From Ignavibacteria bacterium (GTDB lineage: Bacteria; Bacteroidota; Ignavibacteria; Kapaibacteriales; Kapaibacteriaceae), in assembly GCA_016191145.1 (NCBI GenBank), contig JACPPD010000008.1, positions 111,838 to 175,837 on the forward strand: 64,000 bases of DNA, read 5' to 3'. Numbering within the stretch: position 1 is the stretch's first letter; the number at the start of each line of letters is the position of its first letter. A program made the position numbers and the translations under genes. Positions 54,891 through 64,000 of the stretch are shown one piece after another. The notes below the pieces were generated by a model. That model saw nothing but the letters and a program-made list of their open reading frames with translations. It was not told the origin of the DNA and did not search any database.

Positions 54891-55679
54891 ATGGCAAAGA
54901 TCATCGCAGTAGCAAATCAAAAAGGCGGTGTCGGAAAAACAACGACATCGGTAAATCTTGCAGCTTCGTTAGCAGCGGCTGAGCAGCGGACATTGCTCGT
55001 CGACATCGACCCCCAGGCCAATGCATCGCACGGCTATGGTATTGAAACTGGCAATCTTGATAAAACAATTTACGAAGTGCTGGTTAATGGTTTACCGATT
55101 GAACAGGCAATTGTTTCTACAATGATGCCATTTCTGGATCTTGTTCCATCGCATATTAATCTTGTTGGCGCCGAGATTGAGCTTGTTGATGTTGCGGGAC
55201 GCGAATTCTTGTTAAAGAAACAGTTAGATCGTGTGCGGGACCGTTATGATTTTTTTGTTGTCGACTGTCCGCCATCATTAGGTCTGCTTACGTTGAATTC
55301 TCTCACATCTGCAGATGCTGTTTTGATTCCCGTTCAATGTGAATTTTACGCTTTGGAAGGCCTCGGTCAGCTTTTAAATACCATCTCAATAGTCCGTAGA
55401 AGCACGAATCCACGTCTGGATATCGAAGGTGTGCTGCTTACCATGTACGATTCACGTCTGCGACTTTCTAATCAGGTTGTTGATGAAGTCAGGCGGCATT
55501 TCGAGGATAAAGCCATGCGCACAGTAATCTCACGGAACGTGCGTTTGTCGGAAGCGCCGAGTCACGGCAAGCCGGCGCTGCTGTATGATGCATCTTCGAT
55601 AGGGGCGCAGAATTATCTCGAGCTTGCCTCGGAAATTCTCACGAGAAATGGTGTGCTTCCTGCCGAAGTGGAAGCATAG
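54891..55679 (+). CDS. parA: chromosome partitioning ATPase ParA (Soj)
   Basis: 262 residues from ATG 54891, which has GAGG five bases upstream; a TTG 24 bases earlier is less likely. Deviant Walker [12 protein letters not shown], Walker A' [12 protein letters not shown], Walker [14 protein letters not shown]. It forms the dynamic ATPase gradient for origin segregation with ParB. It is followed by parB after 9 bp, and a chromosomal parAB usually lies near the replication origin. Confidence 0.96.
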   Translation: MAKIIAVANQKGGVGKTTTSVNLAASLAAAEQRTLLVDIDPQANASHGYGIETGNLDKTIYEVLVNGLPIEQAIVSTMMPFLDLVPSHINLVGAEIELVDVAGREFLLKKQLDRVRDRYDFFVVDCPPSLGLLTLNSLTSADAVLIPVQCEFYALEGLGQLLNTISIVRRSTNPRLDIEGVLLTMYDSRLRLSNQVVDEVRRHFEDKAMRTVISRNVRLSEAPSHGKPALLYDASSIGAQNYLELASEILTRNGVLPAEVEA

Positions 55680-55688
55680 GGGAATACC

Positions 55689-56666
55689 ATGAAACAAGGA
55701 CTTGGATTAGGCAAGGGCATTGGGGCGTTAATTCCAAAGGATTTGCTGAAGCCCGAAAGGTCGGCACAGCAAATGCTTTCCGATACCGCCGACGTTGGCG
55801 GCGTTGCCGCCATCGATATCGAGCGAATCATCAGTGCGAATCCGCATCAGCCCAGGCGCCACTTCGACGAAGTATCTCTGCAGGAATTAGCACAGTCCAT
55901 TGTTGTGCATGGAGTGATAACTCCAATCACCGTTCGCAAACATTTTGATGGGTACGAGCTGATCAGCGGAGAGCGGAGGCTGCGTGCTGCGCGGATAGCT
56001 GGGCTGACAAAGATTCCAGCCTATGTGCTCGACGTAAGCTCGAATGCTCAGATGCTCGAAATCGCGCTGGTGGAAAATGTTCAGCGAGAGGACTTAAATC
56101 CACTTGAAGTTGCTCACGGATACCTGCGTCTGATAGAGGAGTGCGGACTTAAACAAGAAGACGTTGCCGTTAAGGTTGGCAAGGACCGTTCGACAGTAGC
56201 CAATTCGCTTCGCTTATTGAAACTGCCGGCCGATGTACAGGCAGCGCTGAGGACGAAGACCGTGTCAATGGGTCATGCAAGGGCGCTTTTAGCTTTGTCG
56301 TCGGAACGATCTCAGTTGGCAGTCCTGCGAGAAGTAGTACAGCGCGATTTGTCTGTTAGAAAGACGGAGACACTTGTTAAAGATATTGAACTTGGCAGGA
56401 AGATGGTGGGGCGCCGCGGCGACATTAAGACCGCCCCTTCGCAGCGAGCACAGACAGAAAAACATGAAGACTTCGAACAAACCAATACGTCGACGATTGC
56501 CGACATCGAAAATTCATTGCGACACGTTTTTGCAACTCAGGTGCGTGTAAAACTCCGAACCGATGAGCAAGGGGCCATCGAAATTGATTTCTATTCATTG
56601 GAAGATTTGGAGCGCTTACTCGACCTCATCGCTACCGTACAATCATCAAGTGGTCAGCCATCCTGA
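55689..56666 (+). CDS. parB: chromosome partitioning protein ParB (Spo0J)
   Basis: 325 residues. CTPase/ParB motif NPHQPRRHFDE, ISGERRLRAAR; HTH KVGKDRSTVANSLRLLKLP; C-terminal dimer domain. It begins MKQGLGLGKGIGALIP, typical of ParB and needed for ParA contact. It binds parS; I did not find a clear parS (TGTTTCACGTGAAACA) in the window. Confidence 0.95.
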   Translation: MKQGLGLGKGIGALIPKDLLKPERSAQQMLSDTADVGGVAAIDIERIISANPHQPRRHFDEVSLQELAQSIVVHGVITPITVRKHFDGYELISGERRLRAARIAGLTKIPAYVLDVSSNAQMLEIALVENVQREDLNPLEVAHGYLRLIEECGLKQEDVAVKVGKDRSTVANSLRLLKLPADVQAALRTKTVSMGHARALLALSSERSQLAVLREVVQRDLSVRKTETLVKDIELGRKMVGRRGDIKTAPSQRAQTEKHEDFEQTNTSTIADIENSLRHVFATQVRVKLRTDEQGAIEIDFYSLEDLERLLDLIATVQSSSGQPS

Positions 56667-56689
56667 ATAAAATCATCCATACAACATCG

Positions 56690-57085
56690 TTGCGGGTCAG
56701 GTATGCTGATACCGACAAAATGGGTATCGTGTACAATGGAACGTATCTGCGGTATTTCGAAATCGGACGAACGGAGCTGCTTCGATCTATTGGCATACCC
56801 TATGTTGGACTCGAAGCCGAAGGATATCTGCTACCCGTACTTGAAGCGCACGTTGAATTCAAAAACCCTGCACGGTATGACGATCTGATCGATATCGTTA
56901 CATCCTATAAACCCGATCTCTCGACGGTGATAACATTAACGTACGAAGTGCAGTTGAATGGCGGCACACTGGCTGTGGGATATACGCGTCACACGTTCGT
57001 CAATTCACAAACATTCCGTCCGGTGCGCCCGCCAAAGCAGTTCCGGGAGGTAGTTGATAAAGCATTGAAAGAGATTGTTGCATGA
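56690..57085 (+). CDS. YbgC/FadM-type acyl-CoA thioesterase
   Basis: 131 residues of the hot-dog fold with RVRYADTDKMGIVYNGTYLRYFE, catalytic Asp in TDKMG. It hydrolyses acyl-CoA thioesters; substrate unknown. No ATG or GTG fits. The TTG at 56690 begins directly at LRVRYADTD, but the family normally has a few more residues, so a CTG at 56663 overlapping the parB stop may be the true start. Confidence 0.85.
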   Translation: MRVRYADTDKMGIVYNGTYLRYFEIGRTELLRSIGIPYVGLEAEGYLLPVLEAHVEFKNPARYDDLIDIVTSYKPDLSTVITLTYEVQLNGGTLAVGYTRHTFVNSQTFRPVRPPKQFREVVDKALKEIVA

Positions 57086-58041
57086 ACACCAGACTTTTCC
57101 TGATAGCTATCGTGGGTGTAACGCAGGTGTTATTTGTATTTCCAACGCTGCATATTCAGGCACAGCAGGCAACAATCTTCCCATTTCTTAGAGGTACCAT
57201 CAGCGCCCGCTCTGCAGGCCTGGGAGGATCAACGGTTGCAATGACAGGCGATTTGTCGTCGGTGGTTCTAAATCCTGCCTCCATCGCAACGCTTCGCAAT
57301 CCGGCGTTCACTGCAACATTTATCAAGCATGTTCTCGACATCAACTCCGGCTTTGCATCTTACAGCGATAGTCTTAGCAATGCTGGTGTATACGCCGTTA
57401 CTGCTTCCTACACATCGTATGGTTCATTCGAACGAACGGACAATCAAGGATCAAGACTTGGCACATTCGGATCCTCCGATGTTGTGCTTGCAGCATCGTT
57501 CGCCAGGGAACTCGACACGCTGATCACGTATGGTTTTACTGCAAAAATTTTATACGGAACGTTGGACGATAAGAGCACAACTGCCATTGCTTTCGATGCT
57601 GCCTTGTTGTTCCAGTTGCCAGTGTCGAGAACTAACATTGGCATTAGTCTGCTGAATGCCGGAACGCAGCTCAGCACATACGATGGCGTGAGAGATGTTC
57701 TTCCTGTTGATTTGCGGGTTGGTCTCAATCATCGCTTGAAAGGTCTGCCCCTGCTGGTTAACGTGTCGCTCAATCATCTAACGGACAATGTAAACAGCTT
57801 CCTGGACAGATTCCTAAATTTTTCGGTAGGGGGCGAGTTATACCTGGGTAAATACATTCAGGCTCGGCTGGGATACGATAACGCCACAAGAAACCTAAGC
57901 GGAGTAAACGTTGCCACGCAGCTCACAGGTGTATCGGGTGGCGTTGGAGTTAATTTGGAACAATTCGATATCGACTATGCGCTCAGTTCCATGGGTGCTT
58001 CGGCGCTTCTCCATCGTATTAGCATTGATATAGATCTTTAA
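57082..58041 (+). CDS. PorQ-like T9SS outer-membrane protein
   Basis: 319 residues. Signal peptide (1-27), then SARSAGLGGSTVAMTGDLSS and VVLNPASIATLRNPAF, the PorV/PorQ signature, and a barrel of about 14 strands ending RISIDIDL. PorQ belongs to the attachment complex that links T9SS cargo to lipopolysaccharide. ATGA overlap with the thioesterase suggests coupling. FadL-family relatives PorV and PorP are alternatives, but length and motifs favour PorQ. Confidence 0.78.
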   Translation: MNTRLFLIAIVGVTQVLFVFPTLHIQAQQATIFPFLRGTISARSAGLGGSTVAMTGDLSSVVLNPASIATLRNPAFTATFIKHVLDINSGFASYSDSLSNAGVYAVTASYTSYGSFERTDNQGSRLGTFGSSDVVLAASFARELDTLITYGFTAKILYGTLDDKSTTAIAFDAALLFQLPVSRTNIGISLLNAGTQLSTYDGVRDVLPVDLRVGLNHRLKGLPLLVNVSLNHLTDNVNSFLDRFLNFSVGGELYLGKYIQARLGYDNATRNLSGVNVATQLTGVSGGVGVNLEQFDIDYALSSMGASALLHRISIDIDL

Positions 58042-58055
58042 TAACACCCATACGG

Positions 58056-59954
58056 ATGAACACCGCCATACTCCTCAGCGAGGCAGAATCAGTGCTGCGA
58101 AGCAACCCTCGGCGAAGCATTGAAATTACCGAAACGCTTACCGTAAATGGCATGCTGTCTTCCTCCGACATGGCCCGATTACAATTAATCGCCTCACGTG
58201 CTCATATTCATGTTGGACAGTTTGAAGCCGGCGAATTAATTGCATCGCAGGCCGTCGAGTTTTGCAAACATCATGGCCTCCTGCGAGAACTCGGGCTTGC
58301 ATTCATGGAGTGCGGCATTTTCCGGTTTGTCAACTCCGACTTCGAGGGTGCCCTGAGCCTATATCAACAGGCTGAACGGCTTTTAGCAGAGCCTGAATAT
58401 CACAACGATCTTGCTCGTGTTTACATCAACGTTGCAAATGTGTACAATCGGCAGGCAGAGTACCATAATGCTATTTCACTATATGAGAAGGCGCTTTCTA
58501 TTGCACGTGAAGCCAACGATGAGCTAACACAGGCAAAGGTTCTTACCAACATTTCCGGATTGTATCAATACATCCTGCACGATCCGGAATCGAGCGTACA
58601 ATACACCGATTTAGCTGCTGAACTGTATCAGAGGTTGGGCGACACAATCGGCCTGGCAAAATGTCTGTTTAATAAAGCAAGTTACTTAATGCAATTAGGA
58701 AAGGCTGAAGAAGCACTACCCTTACTCAGGCAGGCTCTCGAGTCGAGACTGAACTTTTCAGAACCTGATGAACTTGCCATGACGTATCATGGACTAATCA
58801 GATGTCTGTTGGAACTTGGCAATATCGGCGAAGCACGGATGATTCTTGAAAAAGATTTCTTCAGGTTCCAGAAGACAAGCCCTGTGCCTACAACGGAAAT
58901 GTACTACAAGTTTTCGCAAGCCCAAGTCCTCTATGCATTGAAAGACTACAATCAGGCGTACCAGATAGCTACGGATGTTGAGCAATCGTTTGCCGATAAG
59001 GCCATCGACGAAATGGTTGTAAGTATCACTGAATTGAAAGGTAATATACTTTACAATGCCGGAAGATTCGAGGACGCAGCCAGAGTTCTCAAGCAGCTAC
59101 ATGACACTAAAACACAACTCATCAGGAGCAAAGCTGAAGCAAAACTGGTTTTTCTTAAAGGCAAACTTGACATAGCTCTCGTGCAGGCCGAGACGGAGCT
59201 GGAGCGATTAAAAAATGTCGAGCTTGCCCAATTAGTTAAGCACCTCGAAGATCTTCATAAGGAAAACGATGAGTACGTTGCGCTCCTTGCGCACGAGTTG
59301 AGAAGCCCCCTTCATACAATACGAGCCGTCTGTGGACTCATTGCGCATAACAAAAATCTTTCAACTGACGAACTGATTTCTCTTGAGCATGAGATGCATG
59401 TAATGGTAACGAGGATGCTCGATATGATTACGCAGGTTTTAGACAGAACAAAGCAGCGTCATGCATCGCACGAGGGTACTGTAAATGCGCACACTGTTTG
59501 GGAGCATGTCTTGAACGTTGCATTGATTTCAGCGGCTGAGAAGAATATTTCTCTTCACTGGGAATTTGAATCAGCAGGGCTGCAGGTTAAGGCATCGGAA
59601 AGAGATCTGATATCGATTATTGACAACCTTGTTTCTAACTCCGTAAAATATTCACCGCCAGGATCCAGTGTGGAAGTTCACGTAGGCATCGTTCAGGATG
59701 AGGTAAACCGGAAGTTTGTGGAAATGTGTGTAAAGGACAATGGTCCGGGATTTTCTGAAGATGATCTCAAACGGATGTTTCGTCCGTACGAAACGCTTAC
59801 AGCCCGGCCGACTGCAGACGAGCAATCTTCTGGCATCGGTTTGCACCTAGTCAAGCGAGCTGTAGACAGGGCAGGGGGCCAGATACGATGCGAAAGTGAA
59901 CTGGCAAATGGTGCAGCCTTTTATGTGCGACTGCCGCTGAGCGAGCAACAATAA
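58056..59954 (+). CDS. TPR-containing histidine kinase
   Basis: 632 residues. N-terminal TPR array of about nine units (25-370), a coiled coil (365-405), a dimerisation domain with His413 in LAHELRSPLHTIR, and an HATPase domain with N box DNLVSNSVKYSPPG, DNGPGFSEDD and SSGIGLHLVKRAVDRAGG. No membrane segment, so it is a cytosolic sensor that probably responds through protein contacts. No response regulator adjoins it; the orphan regulator at 31.7 kb could be its partner, but nothing links them. Confidence 0.9.
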   Translation: MNTAILLSEAESVLRSNPRRSIEITETLTVNGMLSSSDMARLQLIASRAHIHVGQFEAGELIASQAVEFCKHHGLLRELGLAFMECGIFRFVNSDFEGALSLYQQAERLLAEPEYHNDLARVYINVANVYNRQAEYHNAISLYEKALSIAREANDELTQAKVLTNISGLYQYILHDPESSVQYTDLAAELYQRLGDTIGLAKCLFNKASYLMQLGKAEEALPLLRQALESRLNFSEPDELAMTYHGLIRCLLELGNIGEARMILEKDFFRFQKTSPVPTTEMYYKFSQAQVLYALKDYNQAYQIATDVEQSFADKAIDEMVVSITELKGNILYNAGRFEDAARVLKQLHDTKTQLIRSKAEAKLVFLKGKLDIALVQAETELERLKNVELAQLVKHLEDLHKENDEYVALLAHELRSPLHTIRAVCGLIAHNKNLSTDELISLEHEMHVMVTRMLDMITQVLDRTKQRHASHEGTVNAHTVWEHVLNVALISAAEKNISLHWEFESAGLQVKASERDLISIIDNLVSNSVKYSPPGSSVEVHVGIVQDEVNRKFVEMCVKDNGPGFSEDDLKRMFRPYETLTARPTADEQSSGIGLHLVKRAVDRAGGQIRCESELANGAAFYVRLPLSEQQ

Positions 59955-59964
59955 ACATAATTAC

Positions 59965-60040
<76 letters not shown>

Positions 60041-60060
60041 ATGTAAAAAACAAAAATACG

Positions 60061-62223
60061 ATGGAAAGCATTCACTTCATGTTTGTAGCCGGATCCTGGT
60101 GGCTGTATGTGCTGCTTGTGGCAGCGTCGGCGGGGTTGGCCTATGTTAGCTATCGGCGAACAGTTCCAGAAATCGACACCACAACTCGATGGCTGTTGGT
60201 TGCCCTTCGAACGGTTGGTATCGCCGCACTGCTGATTGCTTTGTTCGAGCCGATTTTCCGATTTGTAACATCTGAAACCGTTCGCCCACAAGTGGCTGTT
60301 GCAGTGGATGGATCTCGCTCGATGGCGTTGATCTGGGGGAAGGTGAATGCCGATGAACGCAAGCGTATCGTGTCGGAGGTTGCTGCAAAAGTCGGAGCCA
60401 GTTCCATTCACGTCTTTAGCTCTGATGTGCGGGAATATGAGTCTGCAGATTCGCTCACGTTTGCAGGAGAAAGGACAGACATGGCTTCGATGCTCAATGC
60501 ACTGTCAAACCAGCCTGAGCGTGAGCGTCCGGGAGTTGTTGTGTTTATCACAGACGGTAATGTTAACTCTGGTGATAATCCCGTCTACATCGCAGACAAA
60601 TCGGGAATCGGTGTATATGCCCTAGGTGTTGGTGATACGATTCCAAAACGCGATGCATCAATTATCTCGATGGTTGCATCGGGTATTGCAGTTGTCAATA
60701 AGCCCGTGACCGTTACGATATCATCTCGGCTGAGTGCAATGCCTCAGCAAAATGTTGTTGTTGTCCTGGAGGAAGGGGGCGCGGAAATCGGACGCGACAC
60801 AGTCTCGACCACACTGAAAGATGGTAGGGCAACAACGGACATTACCTGGATACCAAAAATTGCCGGTATACGCCCCCTCACAGCAAGGATCATTCCGTCG
60901 GAAGGTGATTACAGCACCGCTAACAATACGCTTCGCGAAGATGTAGAGGTTAGAACAAATCAACGCACGATTGTTGTTTTTGCCGGAGCGCCAAGTCCTG
61001 ACGTCACGTTCATCAGAAGTGAGCTCGAACGCGATCCATCAATCAAGGTGCGACTATTTATTCAGAAACAAGGCAGTGAGTTTTATGAGAGTCAGCCCGG
61101 CGCCGATGCGCTCGCTGATGCCGTTGCCTGTGTATTGATTGGTTTCCCCAACAGCAGCTCTCCGCTTACGCTGATTAACCAAATTGCGCAAGCCAGCGAG
61201 CATGGTCTGGCGCTGATGTTTGTTCCATCGAAGGATGTTGATTATTCAAGATTAGGTCCGATGAAAAACGTGCTGCCGTTTCAGGTTGCGTCGACGCGGC
61301 AGACAGAAATGCAAGTCACGCCCGACGTTGGCGCGGGCGCTGCCTCCGATCCGCTGCTAAAGGTGAATGGCGATGAACTGGACGCACAGTTATGGAACAC
61401 ACTTCCACCAATCTGGAGGACGGAGACGTTTGTAACGCCTGCACCGGGAGCCGTGATATTATCAAAAATTAGAATATCCAACGTACCTTTCAATCAGCCT
61501 CTTATCATGAAGCGTGAACAAGGCCCTACACGGAGTGTTGCTGTGCTTGGATATGGACTGTACCGCTGGAAACTGCTGGGCGAAGGACCTCATCAGGCAA
61601 GGGGCGAACAAACATCTGACGTGTTTGGCTCCTTCGTTCGCAGCAGCATTTCGTGGTTGAGCGTGAGAGATGATGAACGGAGGATCCGCATTCGTTCTAC
61701 GAGGCCGAGATATGCGCCCGGCGAGTTTGTAGCGTTTGGCGCAAGTATTCTCGACGAGACATTTTCGCCTGTGGCTGGAGCCGACGTCCGCATTGCCGTC
61801 TCGGGTCCGAATGGCAAAACGGATGTAGTTCTGTCAGAAATCGGTAGTGGACGATACTCAGCTATTGTTGGATCGATGCCCGAAGGAGAATATTCTTGTG
61901 TTGGCACTGCATCGCTCAGAGGCAAAGAAATTGGAAGAGATGTATCGAGATTTTCCGTGGGTGCGCTAAATCTCGAAGATGCAGCAACCTCAGTGAATGC
62001 AGACTTGCTAATGAGCATGACTCAGCATACTGGAGGAATGTATGGACACATTTCGCAACGAGAAGCAATCCTTGATTCGGCGCTGGCAGACCCCAGGATG
62101 CGTCCGGTGGTGTTTAACACGGAGCGCGACGTGATGTTGTGGCATCTACCATGGCTGCTAACGATTGCAATCCTATCGTTTACAACCGAATGGATACTCA
62201 GGAAACGTCGCGGATTGATATAG
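60061..62223 (+). CDS. VWA-domain membrane protein (BatA/glutamine-amidotransferase-like family)
   Basis: 720 residues from ATG 60061; earlier starts would lie in the antisense tRNA. Two N-terminal helices (about 13-30 and 44-63), a VWA-like domain with degenerate MIDAS DGSRS at 83-87 and ITDGNVNSGD, Ig-like parts, a class-I-amidotransferase-like region and a C-terminal helix before a basic tail. This is the layout of membrane VWA proteins found in Bacteroidota gene clusters of unknown function. No MoxR partner is adjacent. Confidence 0.82.
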   Translation: MESIHFMFVAGSWWLYVLLVAASAGLAYVSYRRTVPEIDTTTRWLLVALRTVGIAALLIALFEPIFRFVTSETVRPQVAVAVDGSRSMALIWGKVNADERKRIVSEVAAKVGASSIHVFSSDVREYESADSLTFAGERTDMASMLNALSNQPERERPGVVVFITDGNVNSGDNPVYIADKSGIGVYALGVGDTIPKRDASIISMVASGIAVVNKPVTVTISSRLSAMPQQNVVVVLEEGGAEIGRDTVSTTLKDGRATTDITWIPKIAGIRPLTARIIPSEGDYSTANNTLREDVEVRTNQRTIVVFAGAPSPDVTFIRSELERDPSIKVRLFIQKQGSEFYESQPGADALADAVACVLIGFPNSSSPLTLINQIAQASEHGLALMFVPSKDVDYSRLGPMKNVLPFQVASTRQTEMQVTPDVGAGAASDPLLKVNGDELDAQLWNTLPPIWRTETFVTPAPGAVILSKIRISNVPFNQPLIMKREQGPTRSVAVLGYGLYRWKLLGEGPHQARGEQTSDVFGSFVRSSISWLSVRDDERRIRIRSTRPRYAPGEFVAFGASILDETFSPVAGADVRIAVSGPNGKTDVVLSEIGSGRYSAIVGSMPEGEYSCVGTASLRGKEIGRDVSRFSVGALNLEDAATSVNADLLMSMTQHTGGMYGHISQREAILDSALADPRMRPVVFNTERDVMLWHLPWLLTIAILSFTTEWILRKRRGLI

Positions 62224-62296
62224 TGGTGTCCGTAACATTGCTCTGACATACATTAAATCTGGAAAGCAATGGCAAAACGGTTTCGCATTATAAACA

Positions 62297-62671
62297 CTAA
62301 AGTGACAAATTATGCCATGTTGGAACTGAAAGCCCCAAGGAAGGAACTTGTGTTGTGTTTATGAGAATAGTCGGAGGGTCGCAATCTTTATGATACGAAC
62401 ATTGCCAAAGACCTATCCTATATAGACACCTAAAAACTTTGCCATTATAAAAACAGTTGCATGGATTACCCGGACTTGGATAAACGATCTCGCAATCTGG
62501 CTTCGGATTTTGGTAGTCTGGATTTGCCAGGAATAGGGCGATTATTTCCAACACTGGTCTTACACTTTCAGAGGATACATTTGTTGCCCACTTAAAGTTT
62601 GACACTTCTGTACTAAGAAGGTTGACAACGGAACAAGTGAGAATAAGTAACAGGGACAATGCAGATTTCAT
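62297..62671 (-). CDS. secreted Cys-rich hypothetical protein
   Basis: 124 residues with a signal peptide (MKSALSLLLILTCSVVNLLS). The mature part has six Cys, four of them in CNCFYNGKVFRCLYRIGLWQC-type spacing plus DCDPP, likely disulphides. No family is recognised. It starts 8 bp after the stop of the 348-aa gene and is probably co-transcribed. AT-rich. Confidence 0.6.
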   Translation of the reverse strand: MKSALSLLLILTCSVVNLLSTEVSNFKWATNVSSESVRPVLEIIALFLANPDYQNPKPDCEIVYPSPGNPCNCFYNGKVFRCLYRIGLWQCSYHKDCDPPTILINTTQVPSLGLSVPTWHNLSL

Positions 62672-62679
62672 CGTTTACC

Positions 62680-63726
62680 TCAAGGTATAAACGTAACTCG
62701 TGAACATACTGTTGACTCATTATACATACCAACAGATATATACAATCCTCCAGTTGATAGATAAAGAATGAATGGGTCGGACGAAGGCAACGTCGTCATA
62801 TTAATCAAATCCCCGTATAGGTCATAAGTTATAATCTTGTTGAGTGAAGACTGACCGTTATCGACATCAATCGATATTCTACGCGGTCCCGACAGAGGCG
62901 TCAGCGAGAAGTAACAAGTAGTGGAACATTCATTTTCGCTAACCACAGAAGTGGAAAAATTCTGCCAACCTGAACTTTCTAAGCTTTGCTTACTCATTCT
63001 GTACTGGAGCATATCACTTCGCATGAATGAACTTCCACTTGGACCGCTGGAATATACATTTGCTCTCACGAATACATTTGTTGCTTCAGAAACTGACGAA
63101 GGAACTAGGAATCCGATTCTTGCCATTACTGGTTTCCAAGCAGTAATGCAAGGTTTTTTACTTGTGGTGGTAGAAGAAACATGAATCGTGTCGATTAACA
63201 ATATTCGTGTGCCATCTGATTCTCGCACCAAGTCCACTGACATACTAATCTCGTCATCGGAAACCAATTTACTCGCGTTAATTATTCCGCCATTCGTATT
63301 GTCGAGCCAATAGAACTCGCGAAAGAAACTCAACGTGTCACTAGCAATTACAGAAATCGTCCTGGTTTGAGAAATTGCTGAAAGTGCGGCATTCGAATAA
63401 TCCCACACGGCAGAATCACCTTTCTCGTCGAAATTATATACTTTATCTAAACACCAATTATTAAGGTAAACCCACTGTGAATTCTTTGTGAACTCGCCGA
63501 CACGATACTGAAATCGAGAAGAATCTTGCTGGTAGTCAAAGGCAAAGTATGCAGCTAGTTCGTTAGGTGGAATGAATATCGACGAATCAAGTGTGAAGTC
63601 ATCTTTAACCGCATAGAAAGTGTCGGTAGCTGATAAAACTTGCCCATTCGAATCACATTGAGCAATAATGTCAATTGTAGGTAAACTCAAAGTAACCAGG
63701 GAGAGGAGCACCAAGATAGTCTTCAT
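62680..63726 (-). CDS. secreted protein with T9SS type A-like C-terminus
   Basis: 348 residues. Signal peptide MKTILVLLSLVTLSLPTIDIIA. The body is beta-rich (strands such as FQYRVGEFT and SMSVDLVRE). The last 70 residues (NKIITYDLYGDLI, then STGGLYISVGMY and CSRVTFIP) resemble a type A sorting domain, so it may be cargo of the T9SS encoded here. It is AT-rich and follows the truncated peptide copy at 63751. The middle has no recognised domain. Confidence 0.65.
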   Translation of the reverse strand: MKTILVLLSLVTLSLPTIDIIAQCDSNGQVLSATDTFYAVKDDFTLDSSIFIPPNELAAYFAFDYQQDSSRFQYRVGEFTKNSQWVYLNNWCLDKVYNFDEKGDSAVWDYSNAALSAISQTRTISVIASDTLSFFREFYWLDNTNGGIINASKLVSDDEISMSVDLVRESDGTRILLIDTIHVSSTTTSKKPCITAWKPVMARIGFLVPSSVSEATNVFVRANVYSSGPSGSSFMRSDMLQYRMSKQSLESSGWQNFSTSVVSENECSTTCYFSLTPLSGPRRISIDVDNGQSSLNKIITYDLYGDLINMTTLPSSDPFILYLSTGGLYISVGMYNESTVCSRVTFIP

Positions 63727-63750
63727 AAGTAGACCCCAAGGTAATAATAA

Positions 63751-63822
63751 TTAATTTAACATAAGAAAAACTGTAGCATCTGGTATGACCATGCCGAAGT
63801 AAATCAAGATTGCGAGGAAGAG
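63751..63822 (-). pseudogene. truncated second copy of the hydrophobic peptide gene
   Basis: 23 in-frame codons (LFLAILIYFGMVIPDATVF and four more) nearly identical at DNA level to codons 3 onward of the 61-aa gene at 6799-6984; then it diverges and stops. The upstream part, including the start codon, is replaced exactly where the IS3 end begins. Confidence 0.7.
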
Positions 63823-64000
63823 TGACCCCGGCTTGAATTGAGGCACAGAAAGTTAAGGGTAATTTTAACCATTAACTGAAGGAGTATAGAACATGGGTTC
63901 ACAAGGAGTCAGGCGTAAGAATGATCCGGATTTCAAGAGAGAAGTAGTACGAGTTGTGCTTGAGAATCCAGATAAATCGAAGGCGCAACCAGCGAGAGAA
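63823..64000 (+). mobile_element. left part of an IS3-family element
   Basis: Homology of the left flank to the 6.9-kb locus breaks at TGACCCCGG, a TGA-type IS3 terminus, and an orfA-like frame follows 70 bp later. The element runs off the right edge. Confidence 0.7.
63893..64000 (+). CDS. IS3-family transposase OrfA, partial
   Basis: 36 codons to the window edge. The pattern NDPDFKREVVRVVLEN is the start of the IS3/IS911 OrfA helix-turn-helix. GAAGGAG precedes the ATG. OrfB and the right end are outside the window. Confidence 0.82.
   Translation, partial: MGSQGVRRKNDPDFKREVVRVVLENPDKSKAQPARE

Overview
The window looks like a chromosomal segment of a Bacteroidota/Chlorobi-lineage bacterium, most like the Ignavibacteria/Candidatus Kapabacteria group. 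It encodes a full-length SprA, a PorQ-like protein and a PorE-like OmpA protein (type IX secretion, T9SS), has no Gram-positive features, and carries an imuB/dnaE2 mutasome. The assignment is an inference from gene content; no 16S rRNA is present.

Layout. 1-5920: the end of an unknown gene, a small EamA/SMR-like membrane protein, and a minus-strand SOS cassette (LexA/UmuD-like repressor, imuB, DUF6504, dnaE2) behind a twin palindromic operator. 5920-14016: an AT-richer accessory region with hairpins, a cluster of very small peptides plus a 118-aa protein, a divergent 513-aa helical protein, an IS256-family remnant, an Mg2+ P-type ATPase and two broken genes (a 21-residue-repeat protein and a CHAD protein). 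14020-19856: PorE-like OmpA, an outer-membrane barrel, two hairpin repeats, aldehyde dehydrogenase, peptide deformylase, an NTF2-like protein and a HAD hydrolase. 19910-26570: a MoxR AAA+/VWA pair divergent from uvrC and a GH13-like gene. 26619-31663: a giant VWA/propeller/barrel surface protein and holB. 31694-35235: a response regulator, rpmG and lon. 35347-38823: infC-rpmI-rplT-pheS-lolD-TMEM14-like.

38800-47932: nine tightly packed minus-strand genes, headed by a GH2-like/membrane fusion and followed by hrcA, grpE, dnaJ, comEA-like, DUF3822-like, rsmD, coaD and rimO. 48069-59954: sprA, parA, parB, a thioesterase, porQ-like and a TPR histidine kinase. 59967-62223: tRNA-Pro(CGG) on the minus strand and a VWA membrane protein. 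62297-64000: a second AT-rich accessory patch with two secreted proteins, a truncated second copy of the small hydrophobic peptide, and the left end of an IS3-family element that cuts that copy.

Most promising novelties: the small-peptide locus at 6.2-8.7 kb with its second copy at 63.75 kb; the non-canonical SOS operator; a catalytically dead GH2-like domain fused to a membrane domain at the head of a chaperone operon; a repeated perfect 28-bp hairpin; and a strongly over-represented heptamer AGGGGGC/GCCCCCT that is absent from both accessory patches.
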